DNA of 45,544 nt from contig CALVBY010000006.1 in assembly GCA_944325905.1 (NCBI GenBank), positions 1 through 45,544 on the forward strand, read 5' to 3'. Shown one piece after another: positions 1-8,010 of this stretch. Origin of the DNA: Candidatus Gastranaerophilales bacterium. GTDB lineage: Bacteria > Cyanobacteriota > Vampirovibrionia > Gastranaerophilales > Gastranaerophilaceae. Below the pieces are notes generated by a model that did no database searches, was not told the origin of the DNA, and was given only the letters and a program-made list of their open reading frames with translations. A program made the position numbers and the translations under genes. Numbering within the stretch: position 1 is the stretch's first letter; every line of letters begins with the position of its first letter.

Positions 1-2
1 CC

Positions 3-428
3 GGTATTGATATTAATGGGAATGAACAATTATTTGATTTGGAGAGCTACAAAGGTCAGCGTGTAGTTTTGTATTTTTACCCAAAAGATAACACCTCAGG
101 CTGCACTCAAGAAGCATGCGATTTTAGAGATAATATGAATCGTATAACTCAATATGCAACTGTCATCGGGGTTAGCCCTGACAGTATAAAAAGCCACAAA
201 TCTTTTCAGGAAAAACAGGGTTTGAATTTTGCGCTTTTGTCTGATCCTGAACATATTTTGAGCGAAAAATTTGGGGTTTGGAAGGAAAAATCCATGTATG
301 GAAGAAAATACATGGGGATTGAACGTTCTACCTTTATTCTTGATAAGGCCGGAAATATTGAAAAAGAATGGCGAAAAGTTAAAGTCAAAGGACATGTTGA
401 CAAAATTATTGAGTATTTAGTACACTAA
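3..428 (+). CDS. bcp: Peroxiredoxin, Bcp/PrxQ type (5' partial)
   Basis: Thiol peroxidase that reduces hydrogen peroxide and organic hydroperoxides in the cytoplasm. The reading frame is open from the left edge of the window (beginning GIDINGNEQ), so the gene starts outside it; the TTG at 39 is not a credible start. The family block YPKDNTSGCTQEACDFRD is present, with the peroxidatic Cys codon at 102-104 and a second Cys five residues later (117-119), the spacing of atypical 2-Cys PrxQ/Bcp enzymes. The conserved Arg in the ERSTFILDKAGNI segment is also there. About 141 residues are visible of a family that usually has 150-160, so only a short N-terminus is missing. No terminator is evident downstream. 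Confidence 0.93.
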   Translation, partial: GIDINGNEQLFDLESYKGQRVVLYFYPKDNTSGCTQEACDFRDNMNRITQYATVIGVSPDSIKSHKSFQEKQGLNFALLSDPEHILSEKFGVWKEKSMYGRKYMGIERSTFILDKAGNIEKEWRKVKVKGHVDKIIEYLVH

Positions 429-672
429 ACTTGTTATCAATCAGCTTAGAAGTGCAGGCCAAAAGGCTTAAAAACTACAAGATTTGAACGCTATTTATTT
501 GGTATAACAAAATTAGTTTTATAATTATGTGATTCTTATAATTAAAATTGTTCATAGCAAAAAAGAATTTTTACAAATTTTATGTTAATATGAAATTAGC
601 AAGTGATTAACTAAGAAAATTTTTCATAATATTTGCATACAACTAAATTGTAATCTAGGGATATATGGCACA
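429..672. other. Intergenic region, no gene seen
   Basis: A 244-bp AT-rich stretch between the peroxiredoxin and the membrane protein. A weak hairpin (AGGCC-AAAA-GGCTT around 457-470) lies soon after the peroxiredoxin stop but lacks a T-run. No ORF, tRNA or clear promoter was recognised. Confidence 0.5.
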
Positions 673-1827
673 ATGCTAAATCTTTTTAGTAATGAAACAG
701 TAAATAATGGACGCCAACCGGCTTTTGATTTATGCAAAACTGTTTGTATAATTTTAATGATATTATGTCATGTATTTTATGTAATAAAATTTACCAATAC
801 CCCATCTTTGACAGCAACCTTTATTGCGCATAATCTTGTTAGACTTTTAGGCGCACAATTTTTTATGTTTAGTATGGGGCTTGGTTTAGCTTACACTAGG
901 AATGATACAGCCAAATGCTGCTTAAAACGCGGAATAATATTACTCCTTACAGGATATTTACTTAATTTTTTAAGAGAAATTCTACCATGGATGCTTTTTG
1001 GTAACTACCCGATGTTTAGTAGTATTATGTCAAATAACAAGTTCTTAATGCTTTTAAGCGGTGACATTCTTCAATTTGCAGGACTTGCATTCTTATTCTT
1101 TGCATTCATCAAGCACTATAAACTGTCAAATTGGATGATATTTGTTATAACAATTCTAATAACTACAGTAGGAGCTTTTTGCACAAATGAAATTTCTGTA
1201 AAACTTTCACCTGACAATTTTTATTTTTCATTTATAGGTTTGTTTATACCAATAAAAAACTTCACTACAAGCGGTTATGTATGTTTTTCATTTTGCAATT
1301 GGATAATATACCCTGTAACAGGTTGGCTGTTTGGCAAATTGCTTAAGCGATGTATAAATCCTGACAAATTCTACTTATATTTATTGTTCATATCTGTGCC
1401 ATTATTATTATTGGCTTGGTCAGCATTTGATGCAGCAGGGAAAAATATGTGGTTTATATTGATGAACCCCGTTGTATATCACCAACAAAATCCAATTATT
1501 TTGACTGTTTATATGAATATAATTGCGTTGGCTATAAGTTTAGCACATATTTTTTCAAATTATTTCGTGAAATTTAAAATATGGGGAGTAATAAAACACT
1601 TGAGCTCTGAATTGCCCACTTTGTATATTGTCTCTTGGGTTATAATCGGTTGGATTGGTGCTTTGTTAAAAATAAATCATAAATTTTTAACAAGAGATTT
1701 TGACAACATATTTTGGTTATTCGTAGTAGTATTGTTGCTTTCTGAGGTTTATGTATATTTTAAAAATCTTTGGAAAAACAAAAATACAGCTCGTGATTAC
1801 AATACTATAGAGAAAAAAGATTTGTAA
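673..1827 (+). CDS. Multi-pass membrane acyltransferase-like protein
   Basis: A 384-residue, very hydrophobic protein with about ten predicted membrane segments. The N-terminal pattern R14-(x4)-D19-(x2)-K22, followed by a membrane helix carrying H33, resembles the start of DUF1624/heparan-alpha-glucosaminide N-acetyltransferase-like and acyltransferase-3-like proteins, which move acyl groups across or onto envelope sugars. The C-terminus is a charged cytoplasmic tail. No clear Shine-Dalgarno or leaderless -10 was found at the ATG; an AGGGA at 657-661 is rather far upstream. It is flanked by 244 bp of non-coding DNA upstream and the photolyase downstream and looks monocistronic. The family assignment rests on topology and one motif only. 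Confidence 0.55.
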   Translation: MLNLFSNETVNNGRQPAFDLCKTVCIILMILCHVFYVIKFTNTPSLTATFIAHNLVRLLGAQFFMFSMGLGLAYTRNDTAKCCLKRGIILLLTGYLLNFLREILPWMLFGNYPMFSSIMSNNKFLMLLSGDILQFAGLAFLFFAFIKHYKLSNWMIFVITILITTVGAFCTNEISVKLSPDNFYFSFIGLFIPIKNFTTSGYVCFSFCNWIIYPVTGWLFGKLLKRCINPDKFYLYLLFISVPLLLLAWSAFDAAGKNMWFILMNPVVYHQQNPIILTVYMNIIALAISLAHIFSNYFVKFKIWGVIKHLSSELPTLYIVSWVIIGWIGALLKINHKFLTRDFDNIFWLFVVVLLLSEVYVYFKNLWKNKNTARDYNTIEKKDL

Positions 1828-1898
1828 TAATACAAATTGTTCCCCTAAACAAGAAATTCAGGTGATGTTTGTTAAGCTATTTTTGATATAACAAGATT

Positions 1899-3143
1899 AT
1901 GTCAAGAATAATAAAAAATACTCTGCTCAATTACATTCCAAATAATTTTGTAATTGAAAATGAAATAAATTCTGCAAGAATTTTTGAATTAAATCAAAAT
2001 TATGTAAAAGATGGTCTTGTTATTTATCTTTGCGAAAGAGAAATTCGTGCAAAAGACAACTTTGCACTGCAATTTGCCATCCAAAAATCTAAAACGCTTA
2101 ATAAACAATTAAAAATTATTCATCCTAAAAATAACTATATTCACAAACCTAAACAAGAATTTATTGACAGACAACTTTTACAAGCACAATCCGAATTTTC
2201 AAGTGCTAAAATTGATTTTGAAATTGTTGAAAGTAATAATTTACCAGATTATATAGATGATTTGAAAGCATCTATTTTAATAGTAGATTTCAACCCTATT
2301 TTAGACCGAAAATGGTTAAATAATGTAAAATATAAAGTTTACGAAATAGATAGCCATAACATAACACCGGCAAGATTCGTATCCAATAAACAAGAATATA
2401 ATGCAGCAACTTTACGTCGAAAAATTTACAATAATATTTATCCATTTTTGACAGAATTTGAAAACATTACATGTTATAAAACTGAAGCTGATTTGTGTTT
2501 AAATAATTTCATAAAAGAAAAATTACAATACTATGCAGAATTCAAAAATAACCCTTCAAAAAACATACTTTCCGGTTTATCAAAATATTTAAACCTTGGA
2601 TTTATATCACGTCAGAGAGTTGCATTAGAAGTCATAAAATCAAAGATATCCGATGAAAATAAAGAATCTTTTTTGGAAGAATTAATCATAAGAAAAGAAT
2701 TAGCCGATAATTTCTGTCTATATTGTAAAAGTTACAAATCGCTTAAATGTATTCCTAATTGGGCAAAAGAATCCCTTGATCTTCACAAAAATGATTTAAG
2801 AAAGTTCATATATACAAAAAAAGACTTTGAAAATGCAAAAACTCACGATAAACTATGGAACTTTGCACAAATGCAACTATTAAAAAATGGCATAATCCAT
2901 GGATATCTAAGAATGTATTGGGCAAAAAAAATTCTGGAGTGGACAAGCTCACCCCAAAAAGCAATAAATATAGCAATTTATTTAAATGACAAATACGCAT
3001 ATGATGCCCCATCAGCAAGTGGATACTCTAATATTTTATGGTCGATTGCAGGATTACATGACAGAGCTTTTCGAAATTATCCAATAACAGGTAAAATTAG
3101 AAGAATGAACGCCCATTCCATTATAAAACTTTTAAATCTATAA
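1899..3143 (+). CDS. phr: Class II CPD photolyase (deoxyribodipyrimidine photo-lyase)
   Basis: Uses FADH- and blue light to split cyclobutane pyrimidine dimers in DNA. The N-terminal alpha/beta photolyase domain covers about residues 35-190 (GLVIYLCEREIRAKDNFAL, then LIVDFNPILDRKW). The FAD-binding C-terminal half has the class II landmarks in order: RKELADNFCLY (about 265), THDKLWNFAQMQLL (about 314), HGYLRMYWAKKILEW (about 333), AIYLNDKYAYDAPSASGY (about 358) and SIAGLHDRAF then GKIRRMN (about 383-403). At 414 residues it is slightly shorter than the usual 440-480, and the loop after NDKY reads DAPSASGY where relatives usually have DGRDPNGY. No SD precedes the ATG; TATAAC at 1887-1892 ends 6 nt before it, the leaderless arrangement seen elsewhere here. 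The assignment is firm; a light-dependent enzyme is notable if this is a gut organism. Confidence 0.92.
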   Translation: MSRIIKNTLLNYIPNNFVIENEINSARIFELNQNYVKDGLVIYLCEREIRAKDNFALQFAIQKSKTLNKQLKIIHPKNNYIHKPKQEFIDRQLLQAQSEFSSAKIDFEIVESNNLPDYIDDLKASILIVDFNPILDRKWLNNVKYKVYEIDSHNITPARFVSNKQEYNAATLRRKIYNNIYPFLTEFENITCYKTEADLCLNNFIKEKLQYYAEFKNNPSKNILSGLSKYLNLGFISRQRVALEVIKSKISDENKESFLEELIIRKELADNFCLYCKSYKSLKCIPNWAKESLDLHKNDLRKFIYTKKDFENAKTHDKLWNFAQMQLLKNGIIHGYLRMYWAKKILEWTSSPQKAINIAIYLNDKYAYDAPSASGYSNILWSIAGLHDRAFRNYPITGKIRRMNAHSIIKLLNL

Positions 3144-3151
3144 TTTTTATA

Positions 3152-3180
3152 TTGCTAATATTACCTAATTAACCTATAAT
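3152..3180 (+). promoter_or_regulatory. gdhA promoter
   Basis: TTGCTA (3152-3157), a 17-bp spacer and TATAAT (3175-3180) lie upstream of gdhA. Transcription would start near 3187, giving a leader of about 18 nt that contains the AGGAG ribosome site at 3196-3200. Confidence 0.7.
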
Positions 3181-3204
3181 AAATGTTGTTATATAGGAGC
3201 GATT

Positions 3205-4557
3205 ATGAGTAATTATGTATTAGAAGTTATAAATCAAGTGAAAGAAAAAAATAGCGGTGAAACGCAATTTATACAAGCAGTTGATGAGGTTCTTAGTTCA
3301 ATAGCTCCATATGTTAAAGAACACGAAGAAGAATTTAAAAGTTTAGCTTTACTGGAAAGAATAGTAGAACCTGAAAGAATAATAAGTTTCAGAATTCCTT
3401 GGATGGACGATAGCGGAAAAGTAATAGTAAATAGAGGTTTTAGAGTACAATTCAACGGTTCAATCGGACCTTATAAGGGTGGCTTAAGATTTCATCCTAC
3501 AGTAAACCAAAGTATCATGAAATTTTTGGGGTTCGAACAAATTTTTAAAAATGCTCTTACCGGATTTCCCATAGGAGGAGGAAAAGGAGGTTCAGATTTT
3601 GATCCAAAAGGCAAATCTGATAACGAAATAATGCGCTTTTGTCAGAGTTTTATGACAGAACTTCAAAAACACATAGGCCAAGATATTGATGTTCCCGCTG
3701 GTGACATCGGTGTTGGTGCACGTGAAATAGGGTACCTTTTCGGTCAATATCGTCGTATAAAAAATGATTACGAAGCCGGTGTTTTAACCGGCAAAGGACT
3801 TGAATACGGTGGATCTTTGGCCAGAAAAGAGGCAACCGGATATGGCCTTATTTACTTCATGGAAGAAATGTTAAAAGCAAATACTTTGAGTTTAAAAAAC
3901 AAAACAGTTACAATATCAGGTTCAGGTAATGTTGCAATATATGCTTGTGAAAAAGCTCAAAATTATGGTGCAAAAGTAATTGCAATGAGTGATTCTAACG
4001 GCTGTATTCTTGATTTTAAAGGTATTAGACTTGATATTGTGAAACAAATTAAAGAAGTAAAAAGAGGAAGAATTAAAGAATATTTGAATTATGTACCGGA
4101 TGCAAAATATTTGGAGAATAATTCTAAAATTCCTTCAATATATACTATTAAGACAGATATTGTTTTGCCTTGTGCGACAGAAAATGATATTAATTTAGAA
4201 GCTGCTAAAATTCTTGTTGAAAACGGATTAATTGCACTCGGCGAAGGTGCCAATATGCCGACAACAAAAGATGCAACAGAATATCTCCTATCAAAAGGAA
4301 TATTATTTGCACCTGGGAAAGCTGCAAATGCCGGTGGTGTTGCGGTTTCTGCTTTAGAAATGTCACAAAACAGTATGCGATATTCTTGGACTTTTGAAGA
4401 AGTGGATAGGAAACTTGAGAAAATTATGCAAAACATCTTTTCTTCAGTCAAAAATTCTGCAGAAGAATATAATTTAGGCACAAATTATGTTGCAGGTGCA
4501 AATATTGCAGGCTTTAAGAAAGTTGCAAATGCTATGATAGCTCAAGGTATAATTTAA
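3205..4557 (+). CDS. gdhA: NADP-type glutamate dehydrogenase
   Basis: Cytoplasmic hexameric enzyme interconverting 2-oxoglutarate plus ammonium and glutamate; the 450-residue length is that of the small, mostly NADP(H)-linked class. Substrate-site lysines are visible in GPYKGGLRFHP (about residue 89) and GGGKGGSDFDPKGKSD (about 124), followed by PAGDIGVGAREIGYLFGQYRR. The Rossmann motif SGSGNVA sits near 237, and the late APGKAANAGGVAVSALEMSQN block is intact. The start is supported by AGGAG 5 nt upstream. Its stop shares the tetranucleotide TTAA (4554-4557) with the stop of the convergent TPR gene. It probably feeds ammonium assimilation or amino-acid fermentation. Confidence 0.97.
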   Translation: MSNYVLEVINQVKEKNSGETQFIQAVDEVLSSIAPYVKEHEEEFKSLALLERIVEPERIISFRIPWMDDSGKVIVNRGFRVQFNGSIGPYKGGLRFHPTVNQSIMKFLGFEQIFKNALTGFPIGGGKGGSDFDPKGKSDNEIMRFCQSFMTELQKHIGQDIDVPAGDIGVGAREIGYLFGQYRRIKNDYEAGVLTGKGLEYGGSLARKEATGYGLIYFMEEMLKANTLSLKNKTVTISGSGNVAIYACEKAQNYGAKVIAMSDSNGCILDFKGIRLDIVKQIKEVKRGRIKEYLNYVPDAKYLENNSKIPSIYTIKTDIVLPCATENDINLEAAKILVENGLIALGEGANMPTTKDATEYLLSKGILFAPGKAANAGGVAVSALEMSQNSMRYSWTFEEVDRKLEKIMQNIFSSVKNSAEEYNLGTNYVAGANIAGFKKVANAMIAQGII

Positions 4558-5039
4558 TTTTGGACGTATTTTTGTAAAATAAGTTTTTTTAGAGCTTTTG
4601 CATTAACGGCATCAGGTTCTATTTGTATAAGTTTCTCCAAATATTCCAAAGCCTTATGATAATTTTCAAGTTTTTTTTGTGCTGCGGCCATAGCATATAA
4701 AGCGTCTATAAATTTAGAGTCAAGTTCAAGAGCTTTTTCTAAATCAAAAACAGCCATTTGTATATTTGGTTTTGGAATATCTTTACGAGTAAGAGTAATA
4801 TACGCACGATTGTAGTATGCATCCGTCATTTGAGCATTCAACTGAATTGCTTTTGTATAATCAAGCATTGCGTTATCAAATTCTTGAAGTGCTTGGTATG
4901 CAACAGCACGATAAAAATAAGGTATTTCCCAATCTTTTTTAATTTCAAGAGATAGATTAATCTTTTTTATTCCTTCTGCATAATTGCCATCTCTTATATC
5001 TAAAATTCCATTGTCTAAATACTTTTTATAATCTGTCAC
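4554..5039 (-). CDS. TPR-repeat protein
   Basis: A 161-residue protein made almost entirely of tetratricopeptide repeats: consecutive helix pairs with the pattern A-x3-Y/F-x7-A, for example AMLDYTKAIQLNAQMTDAYYN and AMAAAQKKLENYHKALEYL. No signal peptide or membrane segment is apparent, so it is probably a cytoplasmic scaffold or adaptor; no partner can be named. The proposed start is GTG at 5039, only 2 nt after the ctfB stop, so it is likely translated from the same transcript as ctfAB. The SD is weak. Confidence 0.8.
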   Translation of the reverse strand: MTDYKKYLDNGILDIRDGNYAEGIKKINLSLEIKKDWEIPYFYRAVAYQALQEFDNAMLDYTKAIQLNAQMTDAYYNRAYITLTRKDIPKPNIQMAVFDLEKALELDSKFIDALYAMAAAQKKLENYHKALEYLEKLIQIEPDAVNAKALKKLILQKYVQN

Positions 5040-5041
5040 TT

Positions 5042-5722
5042 TTAGATTTCCATGTATCTTATATTTTCACTTATCCTAAAATCTGCAGTAACTGATTCCT
5101 TTATTTCATCAATTGTAAACATAGGATTTATATCAGTTAAAAGTAATCCATCAGAAGTGACCTTAAATACACAACGTTCAGTAATAATTAAGTTAACTTC
5201 CCTATATGCAGTAAGTGGTAAATTACATTTTTTCAATATTTTAATTTGACCTTTGGAAGTGTGTTCCATGGCGACAATAACCTTTTTTGCACCCACAACC
5301 AAGTCCATAGAACCACCCATACCCGGAACAAATTTACCAGGTATAAGCCAACTTGCAAGATTTCCCTCTTCGTCAACCTGCAAAGCTCCTAAAACTGTTG
5401 CATCAATATGACCCCCACGCATCATAGTAAATGCCATTTGTGAATCATAAAAACTTGCACCTTTTTTAGCTTCTACATAACCGCCGCCGGCATTGATAAT
5501 ACTTTTGTCAATATTCTCACCTTTTTGGCTTTTTCCTACACCTAATAATCCATTCTCAGATTGAAAAGTTACATTTATTCCTTCAGGAACATAATCTGCA
5601 ACAGCAGTAGGAAGCCCTATACCGAGAGTAACCACATCACCGTCTTTGAATTCTTTTGCGGCTCTTTTGGCGATAATTTCACGTATTTTATCTTTTGATA
5701 ATTCTTGCATTGCTACTACCAT
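5042..5722 (-). CDS. ctfB: Acetate/butyrate-acetoacetate CoA-transferase subunit B
   Basis: Beta subunit of a class I CoA-transferase that moves CoA between short-chain acyl-CoAs and acetate, butyrate or acetoacetate. The catalytic glutamate lies in SENGLLG (E56), preceded by the conserved GIGLPT segment, and the GGSMDLVVGAKKVIVAMEH block is typical. Length (226 residues) matches the family. The ATG at 5722 follows directly on the ctfA stop and has GGAGA a few nt upstream inside the ctfA end, so the two are translationally coupled. The exact substrate pair cannot be read from sequence; both subunits look like the clostridial CtfAB/AtoDA type. Confidence 0.93.
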   Translation of the reverse strand: MVVAMQELSKDKIREIIAKRAAKEFKDGDVVTLGIGLPTAVADYVPEGINVTFQSENGLLGVGKSQKGENIDKSIINAGGGYVEAKKGASFYDSQMAFTMMRGGHIDATVLGALQVDEEGNLASWLIPGKFVPGMGGSMDLVVGAKKVIVAMEHTSKGQIKILKKCNLPLTAYREVNLIITERCVFKVTSDGLLLTDINPMFTIDEIKESVTADFRISENIRYMEI

Positions 5723-6373
5723 TTACTTCTCCTCACAAGGAACAACATAATCTATAAACAAACCCGGAATAACAACCTCATTAGGCTCCAAACAATCTAC
5801 AAGCTCGTCTGCCTGAACAATTACCGTTTCTGCTGCAGTGGCCATGATTGTGTTATGGTTTCTTGTGGTACCGTGAAATGAAACATTTCCGTATTTGTCA
5901 ACTTTTGTTCCATATATTAAGGCAAAATTAGCACCAAGAGGTTTTTCGAAAATATATTTCTTGCCATCTATAATCATTGTTTCTTTATTTTCTTCAATAA
6001 TTGTCCCTACCCCTGTTGGCGTCAATACCCCACCTAATCCGGTACCTTTTGCTCTGATTTTTTCTATTAAGGTCCCCATTGGTACAAGTTCAACTTCAAT
6101 TTCACCATCATGCATTTGTCTCCCTGTTTCAGGATTTGTGCCAATGTGTGAGGCTATAACTTTTTTAACTTGTTTATTTTCAATCAATTTACCTCTATCA
6201 GCACCCGGAGTGGAGGTATCGTTACAAATCATAGTCAGATTTGAAACATTTTGCTCTATTAGTTCATCAATAAGCTTGTCCGGGGTTCCACAACTTAAGA
6301 ATCCTCCTATCATTACTGATGAACCTTCTTTTATCATACTTACTGCTTCTTTTGCAGAAATTATCTTTTTCAT
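5723..6373 (-). CDS. ctfA: Acetate/butyrate-acetoacetate CoA-transferase subunit A
   Basis: Alpha subunit partner of CtfB. It shows the GGFLSCGTPDKLID glycine loop (residues 23-36), the ASHIGTNPETGRQM segment, the GTLIEKIRAKGTGLGGVLTPTG block and a final PGLFIDYVV, all characteristic of CtfA/AtoD. Length (216 residues) is normal. An AAGGGAAAG ribosome site precedes the ATG, and TATAAT (minus strand, 6402-6407) lies about 30 nt upstream as the likely -10 of a ctfA-ctfB-TPR operon. In a fermenter this enzyme recovers CoA from acids or channels acetoacetyl-CoA. Confidence 0.94.
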   Translation of the reverse strand: MKKIISAKEAVSMIKEGSSVMIGGFLSCGTPDKLIDELIEQNVSNLTMICNDTSTPGADRGKLIENKQVKKVIASHIGTNPETGRQMHDGEIEVELVPMGTLIEKIRAKGTGLGGVLTPTGVGTIIEENKETMIIDGKKYIFEKPLGANFALIYGTKVDKYGNVSFHGTTRNHNTIMATAAETVIVQADELVDCLEPNEVVIPGLFIDYVVPCEEK

Positions 6374-6457
6374 AATACACTTTCCCTTAATATCAATTTT
6401 ATTATAAAAAAAACCTTTTTGTAAAATCTATGGATATTCTGTTACATTTCCAATTAA

Positions 6458-7024
6458 TTATACCCAATTAGGATAATAATATATTATAACAGTATTATTT
6501 TCTTTAATTTTTGCATGTCCACCTTTTATAAAATTAGTCAAAGAACCTGTTGGAGGCAAAAATGTTAGAGCCCATTTTAAAGGAAACACCCAAAGACTCC
6601 TATCTTGACCTTTAACCTCATAGCTGTTTGATATTTTCCCTTTTGGAATCCCCTCAAACTCAAAATTTCCTACGATAATACTTGCAGGTATTCCATTCAT
6701 ACCGCTTTTTATAATAGTCTCGACTCTTGCAGGTACAACTGTTCCTTTCGAAATTACAAGCTTACCTTTATAGTAAACATCCTGAATCACCTTAAATTCT
6801 ATTGGTTTACCTTCATAAACTTCTTTTTCAGACGAAATCCTTTTAGAAATTGCAAGCTTTACAGGTATTTTTTTCGTATCACTATAATCATAAGTTAAAT
6901 GTGCCACAGGTTGTTCAAATTCATTATCTTTCAATGTAGATTCTACAAGAGTATCTTCACACAACATGGCATAACAGTTAGAACCTAAAATCAAGGTAAT
7001 AAGCAATATAAAAAATTTACTCAT
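6458..7024 (-). CDS. Secreted beta-rich protein of unknown function
   Basis: A 188-residue exported protein. The start is placed at the ATG at 7024 because the protein then begins MSKFFILLITLILGSNCYA, a clean signal peptide, and the ATG overlaps the upstream gene's stop (ATGAGTAA, 8 nt), with GAAGAG just upstream as SD; the longer in-frame start at 7066 would bury the signal sequence. The mature part has short beta-type segments (IEFKVIQDVYYKGKLVISKGTV; ASIIVGNFEFEGIPKGKI) reminiscent of envelope proteins with a repeated G-x-x-V barrel, but no named family is recognised. The adjacent peptidase-like gene suggests a shared envelope role. Confidence 0.7.
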   Translation of the reverse strand: MSKFFILLITLILGSNCYAMLCEDTLVESTLKDNEFEQPVAHLTYDYSDTKKIPVKLAISKRISSEKEVYEGKPIEFKVIQDVYYKGKLVISKGTVVPARVETIIKSGMNGIPASIIVGNFEFEGIPKGKISNSYEVKGQDRSLWVFPLKWALTFLPPTGSLTNFIKGGHAKIKENNTVIIYYYPNWV

Positions 7025-7712
7025 ATTTAAGCTCTTCATGAGTTCCTTCCTTAATTTTATTTTCAAGCAATCGCCTGTTGTATTGAGATGTTAAAAGAAA
7101 ATTTTGGTAACTATCTGTCTCAAAATATTTGTTATTAGCTAAAAAATATGGATACTTTGTATATATATATTCATAAATTATTGCTAATCTTTTGGACGTC
7201 AAATTTGTATGGGAAAAAGTATCAAATCTTTTTTGAGGGAAAGCTTTATGAATATATGTTATTAAACCAATCGGGTCATATCCTGCATTAACCATAAAAT
7301 CGACAGCACGCTTATCTGCCACAATTTCATAAATTTTAGGGGCAATTTTTACTTCTATTGCACTTAAGCCTCCGTTCCAAATTCCACCATAAGACCTTAG
7401 TGCAATTGAGATACCCCTAGATAAAAATGCTGCAAGTTCATCTTCATTATCAATAAATTTAATATCGTTTTCATACAAAACTATCTGCCTCTTTGTAACT
7501 TCATCAGCAGATTTTAATAAGGATTTTTTTTCAGCCTTATCATAAACAAATATAATTCTTTTATCGATTTTGTTGGCATTTAAAATTTTTAAACCTACAT
7601 CATCTATTTTTCCCTGTATTGTCTGCTCACGAACAATAACCGAATCGTCCACCGCGAAACAATTATTAAGTGTACAAAATAACAGTAGTATTAAAAATAA
7701 AATCTTTTTCAT
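7017..7712 (-). CDS. Degenerate M48-type metallopeptidase (pseudoenzyme), exported
   Basis: A 231-residue protein with signal peptide MKKILFLILLLFCTLNNCFA. The order of elements follows secreted M48 peptidases (BepA/LoiP-like): a strand plus NEDELAAFLSRGISIAL (about 89-105), which aligns with the usual DELAAVLGHEIAHV, then YEIVADKRAVDFMVNAGYDP (128-147), which aligns with the E-x-x-A-D third-ligand helix, then a FSHTNLTSKRL element like SHP-x4-R. The HExxH zinc motif is replaced by R99-G-I-S-I103, while the third-ligand Glu (E129) and Asp remain. It is therefore expected to be catalytically dead and may act as a chaperone or scaffold. It lies 14 nt after the small gene at 7727 and overlaps the next secreted-protein gene. 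Family assignment is by eye. Confidence 0.65.
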   Translation of the reverse strand: MKKILFLILLLFCTLNNCFAVDDSVIVREQTIQGKIDDVGLKILNANKIDKRIIFVYDKAEKKSLLKSADEVTKRQIVLYENDIKFIDNEDELAAFLSRGISIALRSYGGIWNGGLSAIEVKIAPKIYEIVADKRAVDFMVNAGYDPIGLITYIHKAFPQKRFDTFSHTNLTSKRLAIIYEYIYTKYPYFLANNKYFETDSYQNFLLTSQYNRRLLENKIKEGTHEELKYE

Positions 7713-7726
7713 AAAACTTTCAACAA

Positions 7727-7927
7727 TTAACTTTCAGCAACAATAGTTGTAACCAACTCACCATAACTGTTAAAATGGCCATCTGTTTCTTCAACTATAT
7801 ATCTTAATTCAGGTTTTCCTTCAACAGCATTTTCAGCGCAATCCATTGCTTCATCATAATCCTTGAATTCACCTATTAAAGTTTTTGTTAAACTTGAATG
7901 ATTTTTTTCGGTATAAACACTGTACAT
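7727..7927 (-). CDS. Small protein, 66 aa, unknown function
   Basis: A small protein starting MYSVYTEKNHSS. The ATG at 7927 is chosen because AAAGGAG lies just upstream at normal distance; the longer frame (from 7960) would place that SD inside the gene. The sequence alternates short strands and one acidic helix (FKDYDEAMDCAENAVEGKP), ending GELVTTIVAES. It has no signal peptide and heads a probable three-gene cluster with the M48-like and secreted proteins. Function not recognised. Confidence 0.7.
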   Translation of the reverse strand: MYSVYTEKNHSSLTKTLIGEFKDYDEAMDCAENAVEGKPELRYIVEETDGHFNSYGELVTTIVAES

Positions 7928-8010
7928 AGCATATCTCCTTTCACAGTTACATAATATCACAGAACATGCTACAAAAGACAGATATTAAATACTTTTATTA
8001 AGTTAAGATT

